Source: Palsa-504 sp963789225
GTDB taxonomy: Bacteria > Actinomycetota > Actinomycetes > Streptosporangiales > Streptosporangiaceae
Direction of reading: 5' to 3'
Length of the DNA stretch: 64,000 nt
NCBI GenBank assembly: GCA_963789225.1
Contig: CAWBKD010000046.1
Location: forward strand, 806,001-870,000
Below, piece by piece: positions 33,921-41,550 of the stretch. The translations under genes were made by a program, and so were the position numbers. The notes beneath the pieces were generated by a model. The model ran no database searches. It had not been told where the DNA came from and was given only the letters and a program-made list of their open reading frames with translations. Positions within the stretch are counted from its first letter, which is position 1, and each line of letters starts with the position of its first letter.

Positions 33921-35828
33921 ATGACAAAGCGAGGGGATCAGAGGACAGCAGCTTGCGACGGTCGCGTATTGGTTCGTGCGACGGACACCGACCGCGAGCA
34001 AGCTATCGACGCGCTTAAGGCTGCCTTCGTGCGGGGGGCGCTGGACAAAGACGAGCTTGACGGACGGGTAGGCCAGGCCCTGGTGGCACAAACCCGAGCG
34101 GAGGTATCTGCGCTCACGGCCGATCTCCCTGCCGAGCGGGACGGTCTGGACATAACCTCTTACGCTGGCAAAGATCGAGCCATCACGCGGCCGGGTGCGG
34201 ACGGCATGGAACGCCTGGTAGAGGCGCTAGGCTTCGGATCGCTTGGGTCCGGCGACACCCACGAGCCAAGGAAAGCCGGTGCCTCGCTCGGCGGCTACAC
34301 CCTGCCGCCCACCGCCCTGCTGCGGCCGGGCTCGGCGCCCAAGCAGCGGACCCACGCCAACGACATCGTAGTGGCCGCGCTATCCGAGGTACTCGAGCAG
34401 TTCCAGGTGGACGCGCAGGTCACCGGGTTCAGCCGGGGACCGACGGTGACCAGGTACGAGATCGAGCTCGGCCCGTCGGTCAAGGTGGAGCGCGTCACCG
34501 CGCTCCAGAAGAACATCGCGTACGCGGTCAAGAGCGCGGACGTACGGATCATCTCCCCGATCCCGGGCAAGTCCGCGATCGGCATCGAGATCCCGAACGC
34601 CGACAAGGAGATCGTCACCCTCGGCGACGTGCTCAAGTCGCAGGTCGCGATCGGCGACCACCACCCGATGGTGGTCGGCCTCGGCAAGGACGTCGAGGGC
34701 CGCGTCCTCGTCGCCAACCTCGCGAAGATGCCGCATCTGCTGATCGCTGGGTCTACCGGATCGGGCAAGAGCACAGCCGTCCACGGGCTTATCACCTCGA
34801 TCCTGACCAGAGCCACGCCGGATGAGGTGCGGATGATCCTGATCGACCCGAAGCGGGTCGAGCTGTCCATCTACGACGGGATCCCGCACCTGATCACGCC
34901 GATCATCACCAGCCCGAAGAAGACGGCGCAGGCCCTGGACTGGGTGGTCGGCGAGATGGAGCGCCGGTACGACGACCTGGCCGCCAGCGGGTTCCGGCAC
35001 GTCGACGACTTCAACAAGGCGGTGCGGGCGGGTCGGCTGACGCCGCCGCCGGGCAGCGAGCGGGTGTACTTGCCCTACCCGTACCTGCTGGTGCTTGTGG
35101 ACGAGCTGGCAGAGGTCGTGTCGGTCTCGGCTCGGCAGGTGGAGATAGCTCTAGCATCTATCACCCGGCGCGGTCGCCTCGCCGGAGTGCATCTGGTCCT
35201 TGCGACCGACCAGCCCAGCATCTTCGGGATGATGAGCCTGGTTAAGGCCAACGTGCCGTCCCGGCTGGCGTTCTCCACCTCGTCCCTGGCCGACTCCCGG
35301 GTCATCCTGGACCATCCCGGCGCCGAGAAGCTGGCCGGGCAGGGTGACGCGCTGTTTCTGCCGATGGGCGCGTCCGGGCCGATCCGGCTGCAGAACGCGT
35401 TCGTGTCGGAGAAGGAAGTCCGGGACATCGTTGCGCACTGCAAGAAGCAGACCGAACCCGCCGACCGGAAGGACGTCGCCGCCGGGGCGGAGCGCTCGCG
35501 TGAGATCGACTCCAACATCGGCGACGGCCTCGAATTGCTCCTTCAGGCGGCAGAGCTGATCATCACCACCCAGTTCGGGTCAACGTCAATGCTGCAACGC
35601 AAGCTGCGGGTAGGCTTCGCGAAAGCCGCCCGGCTGATGGACCTGCTAGAAAGTAGGGGGATCGTCGGACCAAGCGAAGGCTCCAAGGCGCGTGACGTAC
35701 TCGTGAGGCCCGACGATCTCGGCCAGGTGGTCGGCTCCTTGCGCAGACTCGCGAGTGACCGAGTAACCAGGGGAGGCGCTCGGTCCCCGGTGGACGTCAG
35801 GCGTCCCTGGCAGCTGCGAGCGCGTTGA
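33921..35828 (+). CDS. DUF1707-FtsK/SpoIIIE soluble DNA translocase
   Basis: 635 residues. A DUF1707-like module (RATDTDREQAIDALKAAFVR, GALDKDELDGRVGQAL) precedes an FtsK motor: beta-type SRGPTVTRYEIELGPSVKVE, Walker A GSTGSGKSTAVHG (about 278), Walker B YLLVLVDELAEV (about 390), and a C-terminal winged-helix gamma domain (AELIITTQFGSTSMLQRKLR). It lacks the four-helix membrane anchor of chromosomal FtsK but keeps its gamma domain, so it may pump or segregate element DNA. Near-adjacent GTG/ATG starts follow GGGAGGGTGGGG. It overlaps the next leftward gene by 32 bases, tail to tail. Confidence 0.88.
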   Translation: MTKRGDQRTAACDGRVLVRATDTDREQAIDALKAAFVRGALDKDELDGRVGQALVAQTRAEVSALTADLPAERDGLDITSYAGKDRAITRPGADGMERLVEALGFGSLGSGDTHEPRKAGASLGGYTLPPTALLRPGSAPKQRTHANDIVVAALSEVLEQFQVDAQVTGFSRGPTVTRYEIELGPSVKVERVTALQKNIAYAVKSADVRIISPIPGKSAIGIEIPNADKEIVTLGDVLKSQVAIGDHHPMVVGLGKDVEGRVLVANLAKMPHLLIAGSTGSGKSTAVHGLITSILTRATPDEVRMILIDPKRVELSIYDGIPHLITPIITSPKKTAQALDWVVGEMERRYDDLAASGFRHVDDFNKAVRAGRLTPPPGSERVYLPYPYLLVLVDELAEVVSVSARQVEIALASITRRGRLAGVHLVLATDQPSIFGMMSLVKANVPSRLAFSTSSLADSRVILDHPGAEKLAGQGDALFLPMGASGPIRLQNAFVSEKEVRDIVAHCKKQTEPADRKDVAAGAERSREIDSNIGDGLELLLQAAELIITTQFGSTSMLQRKLRVGFAKAARLMDLLESRGIVGPSEGSKARDVLVRPDDLGQVVGSLRRLASDRVTRGGARSPVDVRRPWQLRAR

Positions 35829-36435
35829 ACCTCACCACATCCCGCTGCGCGCTGCTGATCATGTTCGCGCCGTCGAGCTTGCGCTCATGCACCGTGCCGT
35901 CAGTGAACACCACGAAGGCAGTTGCCTTGCTCTTCTTGGTGAGCCCAATGAGCAATCCTGCCACCGGGACTAGCGCAACCCCAGCCACCGCCCCCGCCCC
36001 GATGCGATGGCGCCTCGTCCCGGCGGTTACCTCAGCGTGCGCGCCTTTCAGCGGGCCAAGTTGTCGGGACTTCATAAGCCCGGGCAGTGTGGAAACTTGG
36101 CCATCCTCTATCCGCACACCGAGACCGCGCAGGTCGGTCCGCGCGGAGATGCGGTTTAGCCATGACTTCATTGCACTTTGCTTCGCCGTGCCGTCCTCGT
36201 TCTCCACCGCCATCGCACGTCTACTGGCCGGGCGCGCCCCCTGGCCAGTGTGCCTGGCATGCTGGTGAACAGTACTACCCTGACCTGGCGCAGTTAGCAC
36301 ATCGTCAACCCACAACTGCCACCCCGGGGGAGGCGCGGGCCATTCCGGAGAAGGCTGCCAGCCCGGCGAAGGAACCCAGCCTGGTGGTGGCGCAGGCCAG
36401 TTCGGCGGCGGATTAAACCGGTATCCCATCCCCAT
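35797..36435 (-). CDS. Pro/Trp-rich N-terminal protein with one membrane segment
   Basis: About 212 residues from MGMGYRFNPPPNWPAPPPGW. The N terminus repeats a PPPxW/PSPxW module, as in actinobacterial adaptor-like tails. The middle is hydrophilic. A hydrophobic helix (IGAGAVAGVALVPVAGLLIG) lies near residue 165, followed by FVVFTDGTVHERKLDG, which looks like a small PH-like or beta-hairpin domain. Start uncertain (two neighbouring ATGs). Function unknown. Confidence 0.6.
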   Translation of the reverse strand: MGMGYRFNPPPNWPAPPPGWVPSPGWQPSPEWPAPPPGWQLWVDDVLTAPGQGSTVHQHARHTGQGARPASRRAMAVENEDGTAKQSAMKSWLNRISARTDLRGLGVRIEDGQVSTLPGLMKSRQLGPLKGAHAEVTAGTRRHRIGAGAVAGVALVPVAGLLIGLTKKSKATAFVVFTDGTVHERKLDGANMISSAQRDVVRFNALAAARDA

Positions 36436-36641
36436 CTCGCAGCCTGCCATTGCGATCCCGGACAGCTCCCCGCCATCCGGCCCGTAGACCGCGCGGCACC
36501 TGGCGATTATGCAACAGTTCCGCGGTGCGCCGCAGCACAACGCGCAACGCGATCACACTGATGCTTTTGCGGTTCCAACTTCGGAGCCCAATCCTCACCG
36601 AGGATCAGCCAACGTCCGTAGTGGCGGGGTATGGTGTTCTG

Positions 36642-37223
36642 ATGTCGTTGACCTCATGGGCGGTAGCCAACTCAGAGAGGCTCCTATCTCCTTTGGGCGC
36701 TCGTTGGTCCCACGTGCAGGGGGTCGGGGAGCAGGCGCGCCGGATTGCGCATGTGGTCCCGGTGGCCGATCGTGACCTTTTGGTGGCGGCAGCTTATTTG
36801 CACGATGTCGGTTATGCGCCCGAGTTGGCAAAGACGGGTTTTCATCCATTGGATGGTGCCCTGTGGATCAGGGACCGGGGACCGTGTGGCCGGCTTGCGT
36901 GTCTGGTCGCTCATCATTCGTGCGCGGTCTATGAGGCGCAAGTCCGTGGGTTGCGTGAAATCCTGCTCAGCGAGTTTGTTGCTGAAGATTCCGCTACATA
37001 CGACGCGCTGGTGTTCTGCGATATGACTACAGGGCCAGCGGGAGAGGGCCTTAGCCTTGATGAGCGTATAAGCGATATCTACGAACGATATGGGCCTGAT
37101 CACGAGGTATCCCGCGCGCTTGATCTGTCTCGTCCCGCGCTGGAGTCGTGTCATGCCCGTACCGTCGCCCGTCTGGCGGACGCGGATCAGCCTATGTATG
37201 GTTCTGCGCGTTTTTCGAGATAA
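36642..37223 (+). CDS. HD-domain phosphohydrolase
   Basis: 193 residues. HD-superfamily motifs: RWSHVQGVGEQA (first His), AAYLHDVGYAPE (HD pair), TGFHPLDGA and ACLVAHHSC, with a late Asp in LVFCDMTTGP. HD proteins cleave phosphoester bonds in nucleotides or second messengers; this short form may act on (p)ppGpp-like or dNTP substrates, which I cannot decide. It overlaps the Nudix gene tail to tail by 37 bases. Confidence 0.82.
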   Translation: MSLTSWAVANSERLLSPLGARWSHVQGVGEQARRIAHVVPVADRDLLVAAAYLHDVGYAPELAKTGFHPLDGALWIRDRGPCGRLACLVAHHSCAVYEAQVRGLREILLSEFVAEDSATYDALVFCDMTTGPAGEGLSLDERISDIYERYGPDHEVSRALDLSRPALESCHARTVARLADADQPMYGSARFSR

Positions 37224-37657
37224 TGCTGGATGCGCAGCCGGATCGAGGGGTGCATCCTAAGGCCGTGAATCGCATCGGGCGGCACGAATTGGACTTCGGC
37301 GGATTCGCTGCTGGTCGTGATTGTTCCGCCTGTCATGCGCGTGGTGAAGCAGATGGAAAATTCCTGCCTGACTTCGCCGTCATCGTAAGCCGCGACGTGG
37401 TGGGGGTTTGAGTAAATGCCGACCAGCCCGGTTACCTGGCAATCTATCCCGGTTTCCTCCCTTACTTCGCGTACGGTCGCGGCGGCTACGGATTCTCCCG
37501 GATTGAGCCCGCCACCGGGTATCGACCAGTAGCCGTTATCGGTGCGGAGGATGAGAAGTATCCTGTCTTGCGCGTCAGCGACAATGGCGCTCACAGCCGG
37601 AACGACGCTGTTTGCCATGGGGGCGTGAGGGTCGTTGAGGTAGTCGGTACGAGCCAA
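37187..37657 (-). CDS. Nudix hydrolase
   Basis: 156 residues. The Nudix box GGGLNPGESVAAATVREVRE plus ETGI matches GX5EX7REUXEEXGU. It would cleave a nucleoside diphosphate linked to another moiety. It follows the HTH-PLD gene by 6 bases, so the two form an operon in which the regulator-like protein comes first. Confidence 0.9.
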   Translation of the reverse strand: MARTDYLNDPHAPMANSVVPAVSAIVADAQDRILLILRTDNGYWSIPGGGLNPGESVAAATVREVREETGIDCQVTGLVGIYSNPHHVAAYDDGEVRQEFSICFTTRMTGGTITTSSESAEVQFVPPDAIHGLRMHPSIRLRIQHYLEKRAEPYIG

Positions 37658-37663
37658 CGGGGT

Positions 37664-38416
37664 TCAGCTCACCGTCTGGGAATCGAACGAACGGCTCACG
37701 CTCCAGACGCGCTCGAAGCATTCCGCATACGTCTGGAAAAGCGGGCCGCCTGGTATGCGCCGCAAGTGGATGATTGGTGCCCGGAAAGCTGGCATGCTGT
37801 AGATGTGCGGATTCACTAGCATCTGATCATCAAAACGCAGAATCGAATTGTAAAGCACGGTCGAGTGCAGGGCGATGCTCAGGTTCGGGCAATCGAAAAC
37901 GGGCCTGTGCCAGGCGAGCGCGTAATTAATCCGCGCGGCCAGGCCGGCTCCGACGCCTTCTTCGTCTCCGCGTGCGCGGACATTAGCTGACTCCGGATCA
38001 CCGAAGGCGATGCGGACCTTGACTGATTCCTCGCACTTCTTCCTGATCTCTTCCGGCCACGAGGGATTCGCTTCCGGCAGATGCAGCCCGGCATAAACGA
38101 GGATATCAATGCTGTCGGTTGCTGCCCGCAGCAGCGAAAGCCACAGCGAGTTCGGCACGCTGCTGCGTTCGGTATAAACCGTGATGACCTCGCCGTGGGT
38201 CTCGTCGCTCACTACCCGGCGGCCGAAATCGGGCCACAGGTAGGCGGGGTCTTCACTGAGCAGTCTCGCCGCCGCTATCACGGTCGTCCGGTGCGGCGTC
38301 CGGTCTTTGGTGATCCATCGTTCTACCGTCTTGTGGTCCACGCTGAGCGCGTCGGCAAAACCGGACACCGTCCATCGGTCGCGGGCCAGTGCCGCGCGGA
38401 GCCGCTCGTTCGCCAT
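37664..38416 (-). CDS. HTH (XRE-like) protein with C-terminal PLD-like domain
   Basis: 250 residues. An N-terminal HTH (RWTVSGFADALSVDHKTVER WI region, about residues 14-35) is followed by SEDPAYLWPDF and a domain beginning ITVYTERSSVPNSLWLSLLR, containing ILVYAGLHLPE, VKVRIAFGDPES and SIALHSTVLYNSILRFDDQM. This resembles DUF5919/phospholipase-D-like domains, although only one H-x-x-x-x-x-N-like motif is seen. It probably regulates its own operon with the Nudix gene. Divergent from the 38590 gene. Confidence 0.78.
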   Translation of the reverse strand: MANERLRAALARDRWTVSGFADALSVDHKTVERWITKDRTPHRTTVIAAARLLSEDPAYLWPDFGRRVVSDETHGEVITVYTERSSVPNSLWLSLLRAATDSIDILVYAGLHLPEANPSWPEEIRKKCEESVKVRIAFGDPESANVRARGDEEGVGAGLAARINYALAWHRPVFDCPNLSIALHSTVLYNSILRFDDQMLVNPHIYSMPAFRAPIIHLRRIPGGPLFQTYAECFERVWSVSRSFDSQTVS

Positions 38417-38589
38417 CGGGGAGCCCTCCCGCCTTCAAGGGGACGTTTCCATCGTAGAACGTCCCAAGTGTCCTGTCCCGGCGGTACCGAAGTCCCCGCC
38501 TTCAGCGCGAATCTTGACCTGGACGAACCAAGGTTCCCCAGCTAGAGGGGCCAAGGGCCACACGACAGGCGAAGGGAGGTGGTGTCCAG

Positions 38590-38874
38590 GTGGGATTGTC
38601 CTGGGGCGTCCCGGCCAACAGCAGGCCGGAGCTTGACCGGGCCGCCGCGTCGGCCGACGACGTGGCACGCGAGGCAGCGGAGCAAGCCGAGCGAGAGAAT
38701 CCCGGATGGATCGTGCTGTTCGGGGTCTTCACGAAGGAATTCGTGTGCTTCCCGAGGTTTCCCGCGCCGACCGGAACGATCGTCACCGCACTGTATCCAG
38801 ACGCCATCCTGCCGCGCATGCTCATGATCGAGCGGGCCCTGAGAACTGGGCCCTCGGAAGACGAGACGACATGA
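38590..38874 (+). CDS. Hypothetical protein, first of an overlapping pair
   Basis: 94 residues, GTG start with AGGGAGGT upstream. Contains an Ala/Glu-rich helix (AASADDVAREAAEQAERENP) then a beta segment (GWIVLFGVFTKEFVCFPRF, GTIVTALYPDAILPRM). No family name available. Its stop overlaps the start of the next gene (ATGATGA), so they are translationally coupled. Confidence 0.65.
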   Translation: MGLSWGVPANSRPELDRAAASADDVAREAAEQAERENPGWIVLFGVFTKEFVCFPRFPAPTGTIVTALYPDAILPRMLMIERALRTGPSEDETT

Positions 38875-39317
38875 TGACAGCGACCAGGGAATTGCTAAGC
38901 GGGACACCGGAGAAAGTGTCCGCCCGGCTCGAAGAACTCTCCCGAGACCTGACCAACCATGAATACCTGGCGGGCACCCGGCTGCGCATGCTGGCGGTCG
39001 AACTGGCGCAGCGGCCGAACCTGCGGGTATCGCTGGTGACGTACCGGAACGAGTCACGCGAGCTGGAGGAGAGCCAGGAACTGGAAGTGGTGTTCACTGA
39101 TGACCCGCACTGCGAACCGGTGATGATCGATCGTGATCACACTGGCGAGCGCTGCCAGATCACGTGGGACCGGTGGCTCCCCATCCGTTATGACACCGAC
39201 GTCGAGACGGCGGCGGACCTGGTCGCCAGCATCCTCAATACGTGCGCCCGCATAGGCGCGATAGTCCCCGGCCCGTGCGGGACTGGATACGGCACGGGCC
39301 GGCCTGAGCTGACATGA
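38871..39317 (+). CDS. Hypothetical protein whose stop codon was supplied by IS3
   Basis: 148 residues with helix ARLEELSRDLTNHEYLAGTR and a beta region ELEVVFTDDPHCEPVMIDRD; DTDVETAADLVASILNTCAR follows. Function unknown. The TGA at 39315-39317 is the first three bases of the IS3 element. Without the insertion the frame would read ...PELTSQ-stop, using ACA then AGTCAATAA at 48396-48404, so only two residues are lost and the protein is probably still functional. Confidence 0.65.
   Translation: MMTATRELLSGTPEKVSARLEELSRDLTNHEYLAGTRLRMLAVELAQRPNLRVSLVTYRNESRELEESQELEVVFTDDPHCEPVMIDRDHTGERCQITWDRWLPIRYDTDVETAADLVASILNTCARIGAIVPGPCGTGYGTGRPELT
39314..39315. other. IS3 left target duplication (ACA at 39312-39314)
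   Basis: The 3-bp direct repeat ACA occurs immediately left of IS3 (39312-39314) and immediately right of it (48393-48395), the size expected for IS3-family insertion. Confidence 0.6.
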
Positions 39318-39339
39318 GGCGCCCCGGGTTCGGTGGAGG

Positions 39340-40203
39340 CTACGATGCTTTGGCTTCCGGAATGATTATAGTATGAGCCTGGCCTATTAGCCAGTCTTTC
39401 TCGTATTCTGCCGGGGGGACATTCCCACAGGCAGAATGAAGCCTCTCGTTGTTGTACCAGTACACCCATTCCGCCGTTGCAACCGTCACCTCACCCGTGT
39501 CTTGCCAGGGTCCCTCGCGGTTGATAAGCTCCTTCTTGTACAAGGAATTGACCGACTCCGCAGCAGCATTATCATAGGAATCTCCTTTGCTGCCGACCGA
39601 GCGGACCGCGCCGACATCCTCCAGCCGCTGCGTATAGCGAATCGACGTATATTGCACCCCCCGGTCGGAATGGTGGATAAGATCCTCGCCGATCTGGCCC
39701 TGCCGGGAGAAGATTGCCAGTTCCAGCGCATCAAGAGCCAGATCGGCACGCAGGTGATCGGCGACCTGCCAGCCGACGATCTTACGGGAAAACAAGTCGG
39801 TGATAAACGCGGTATACGCGAAACCGCGGGCCGTATCCGTATAGGTGATATCGGCCACCCAGCGGCGGTTCGGCGCGGGCGCGGTGAAATCGCGGCGCAC
39901 CAGGTCAGCAGGCCGCTGCCCGGCCGGTGCCGGCACCGTGGTCCGCGGCTTGCGGCGCCTGCCCCTGGCGCCCTCGATGCCCAGCTCGCGCATCAGCCGC
40001 TCCACTGTGCACCGGGCCGCGGTGATGCCTTCGCGGCGCAACTGCAGCCACACCTTCCGCGCACCATAAAGACGGCGCCCCTTCTTCCGGTCGTTCCACA
40101 CCCGCATGACCTGCTTTCTCAGCCACTCATCCCGCAGCGTGCGGCGCGACGGCTGCCGCTCCCGCTTCTTCGCCGCATAATACGTGGAGGCGGGGAATCC
40201 CAA
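39340..40203 (-). CDS. IS3-family transposase OrfB (DDE integrase core)
   Basis: 287 residues from a TTG start; the same frame continues upstream (VSALVGFIDSHKGRFGIEPA) as in OrfAB fusions made by frameshifting. HTH_21-like region (GARKVWLQLRREGITAARCT) precedes the DDE catalytic core: WVADITYTDT (D), IHHSDRGVQY (D), NAAAESVNSLYKKELI (E). Catalytic residues are intact, but with OrfA destroyed it has no cognate DNA-binding partner here. Confidence 0.93.
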   Translation of the reverse strand: MGFPASTYYAAKKRERQPSRRTLRDEWLRKQVMRVWNDRKKGRRLYGARKVWLQLRREGITAARCTVERLMRELGIEGARGRRRKPRTTVPAPAGQRPADLVRRDFTAPAPNRRWVADITYTDTARGFAYTAFITDLFSRKIVGWQVADHLRADLALDALELAIFSRQGQIGEDLIHHSDRGVQYTSIRYTQRLEDVGAVRSVGSKGDSYDNAAAESVNSLYKKELINREGPWQDTGEVTVATAEWVYWYNNERLHSACGNVPPAEYEKDWLIGQAHTIIIPEAKAS

Positions 40204-40259
40204 GACCGCGCAGGCCGGCTCGATACCGAACCGGCCCTTGTGTGAATCGATGAACCCGA

Positions 40260-40322
40260 CTAGCGCGGATACCTGGGGTCGAGTTCCCTCGCGAAATACG
40301 CACTCGCCGCCTTCAATATCTC
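40260..40322 (-). pseudogene. IS3 orfA, C-terminal fragment
   Basis: 20 codons, EILKAASAYFARELDPRYPR and stop, the standard end of IS3 OrfA. It joins directly to RRAN at 44308 once the recombinase unit is removed. Confidence 0.88.
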
Positions 40323-40377
40323 ATCAGTTGACTGAACTACGTGTGGCGTTTCCGCAGGTCACCGTGCTGATACCGTA

Positions 40378-41550
40378 ATGTCGCCGGGCATGGGAGACGG
40401 ACGGGACCTGGCCTCGCTCGCGGTGCCGGCGACAGGGGAACTGATAGCGGTAAATGACCGGTACGAGCCATTCAGGATGGCCGGGCCGGATGGCGCGACA
40501 GTCGAGCCGGTCACGGAGTTTTTCCGGGACCTGCTCGCGGCTGGCCGGTCCGAGGCGACCGTCCGGTCGTACGGGATGGACCTGCTGCGGTGGTTCCGGT
40601 TCACCTGGGCGGCTGGGATCGCGTGGGACCGCGCCGGCCAGCGCGATGCCCGTGACTTCAGCCGGTGGCTGCAGCTGTCCGGGCGGGGAGGGAGAGGTTA
40701 CGCGCCCGCGGTCCGCGCTCACAGCGAGACGGTCCTGCGGGGCTTTTACGCTTATCACCTGGAGGCCGGGACTGGGCCGGTGATCAACCCGTTCCCGCTG
40801 GACCGGGCCCGGCGGCGCGGCGGTTCAGGCGCTCATCACAACCCGATGGAGAATTACCCGGAGCAGCGGAGCGGCCGTTACCGTCCGCGGCTAGCCTGGC
40901 GGGTCCCGAAGGCGGTCAGCGACGATGAGTTCAACGCGATCTTCGCGAAGCTGCCGTCGAACCGGGACCGGGCCCTGGTCGCGTTCTACGTGTCCACGGG
41001 AGCGCGGGCGTCAGAGCTTCTGTCGGCGACGGCCGGCGGGGCCGACCCGGGACGGCAGCTGATCACTGTCATCCGCAAGGGAACGCGGGAGCTGGCGCAG
41101 CTTCCGGCGTCGCCGGACGCGTTCGTGTGGCTGCGGCTTTACCAGGCGGAGATGGGCCCGCTGATCCCGGCAGGCCAGCGGCAGCCGCTGTGGTGGACGC
41201 TCCGCCGGCCGGTCCGGCCGCTGTCCTACCACGCGGTCCACCGCATGTTCGAGCGGGTGAACCAGCAGGCCGGCACGGCGGCGACGCTGCACGCGCTGCG
41301 GCACACGGCCGCATTCCGGATGGCCGATGACCCGTCGCTGCCTTTGACCGACGTGCAGGCCGTTCTTGGCCACGCGCACCTGACGACCACGCAGATCTAT
41401 ACGACGCCCCGGGCAGAGGACGTGATCCGCCGGGTGCTGGCGCACCACGGCGAGACCGAGCGGCAGGCAGCCGCGAGATCAGCACCCGTCCCGGGTGCCG
41501 GCTACCGGCCGGAGACGCTGGGCGTCTTGTTCGGGACAGGGGCATCATGA
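40378..41550 (+). CDS. Tyrosine recombinase A of the two-gene transposon (copy 2)
   Basis: 390 residues. It parallels recombinase A at 26754 along its length (AGRSEATVRSYGMDLLRWF, HHNPMENYPEQRSGRYRPR). Catalytic residues: Arg in YVSTGARASELL, HALRHTAAFRM, VLGHAHLTTTQIYTT with Tyr nucleophile. ATG start; overlaps the next gene by ATGA. Confidence 0.9.
   Translation: MSPGMGDGRDLASLAVPATGELIAVNDRYEPFRMAGPDGATVEPVTEFFRDLLAAGRSEATVRSYGMDLLRWFRFTWAAGIAWDRAGQRDARDFSRWLQLSGRGGRGYAPAVRAHSETVLRGFYAYHLEAGTGPVINPFPLDRARRRGGSGAHHNPMENYPEQRSGRYRPRLAWRVPKAVSDDEFNAIFAKLPSNRDRALVAFYVSTGARASELLSATAGGADPGRQLITVIRKGTRELAQLPASPDAFVWLRLYQAEMGPLIPAGQRQPLWWTLRRPVRPLSYHAVHRMFERVNQQAGTAATLHALRHTAAFRMADDPSLPLTDVQAVLGHAHLTTTQIYTTPRAEDVIRRVLAHHGETERQAAARSAPVPGAGYRPETLGVLFGTGAS

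Noticed and set aside
33921..35828. Host chromosomal FtsK
   Set aside because: No four-helix membrane domain, a DUF1707 N terminus and a location inside the mapped integrative element argue for element cargo.
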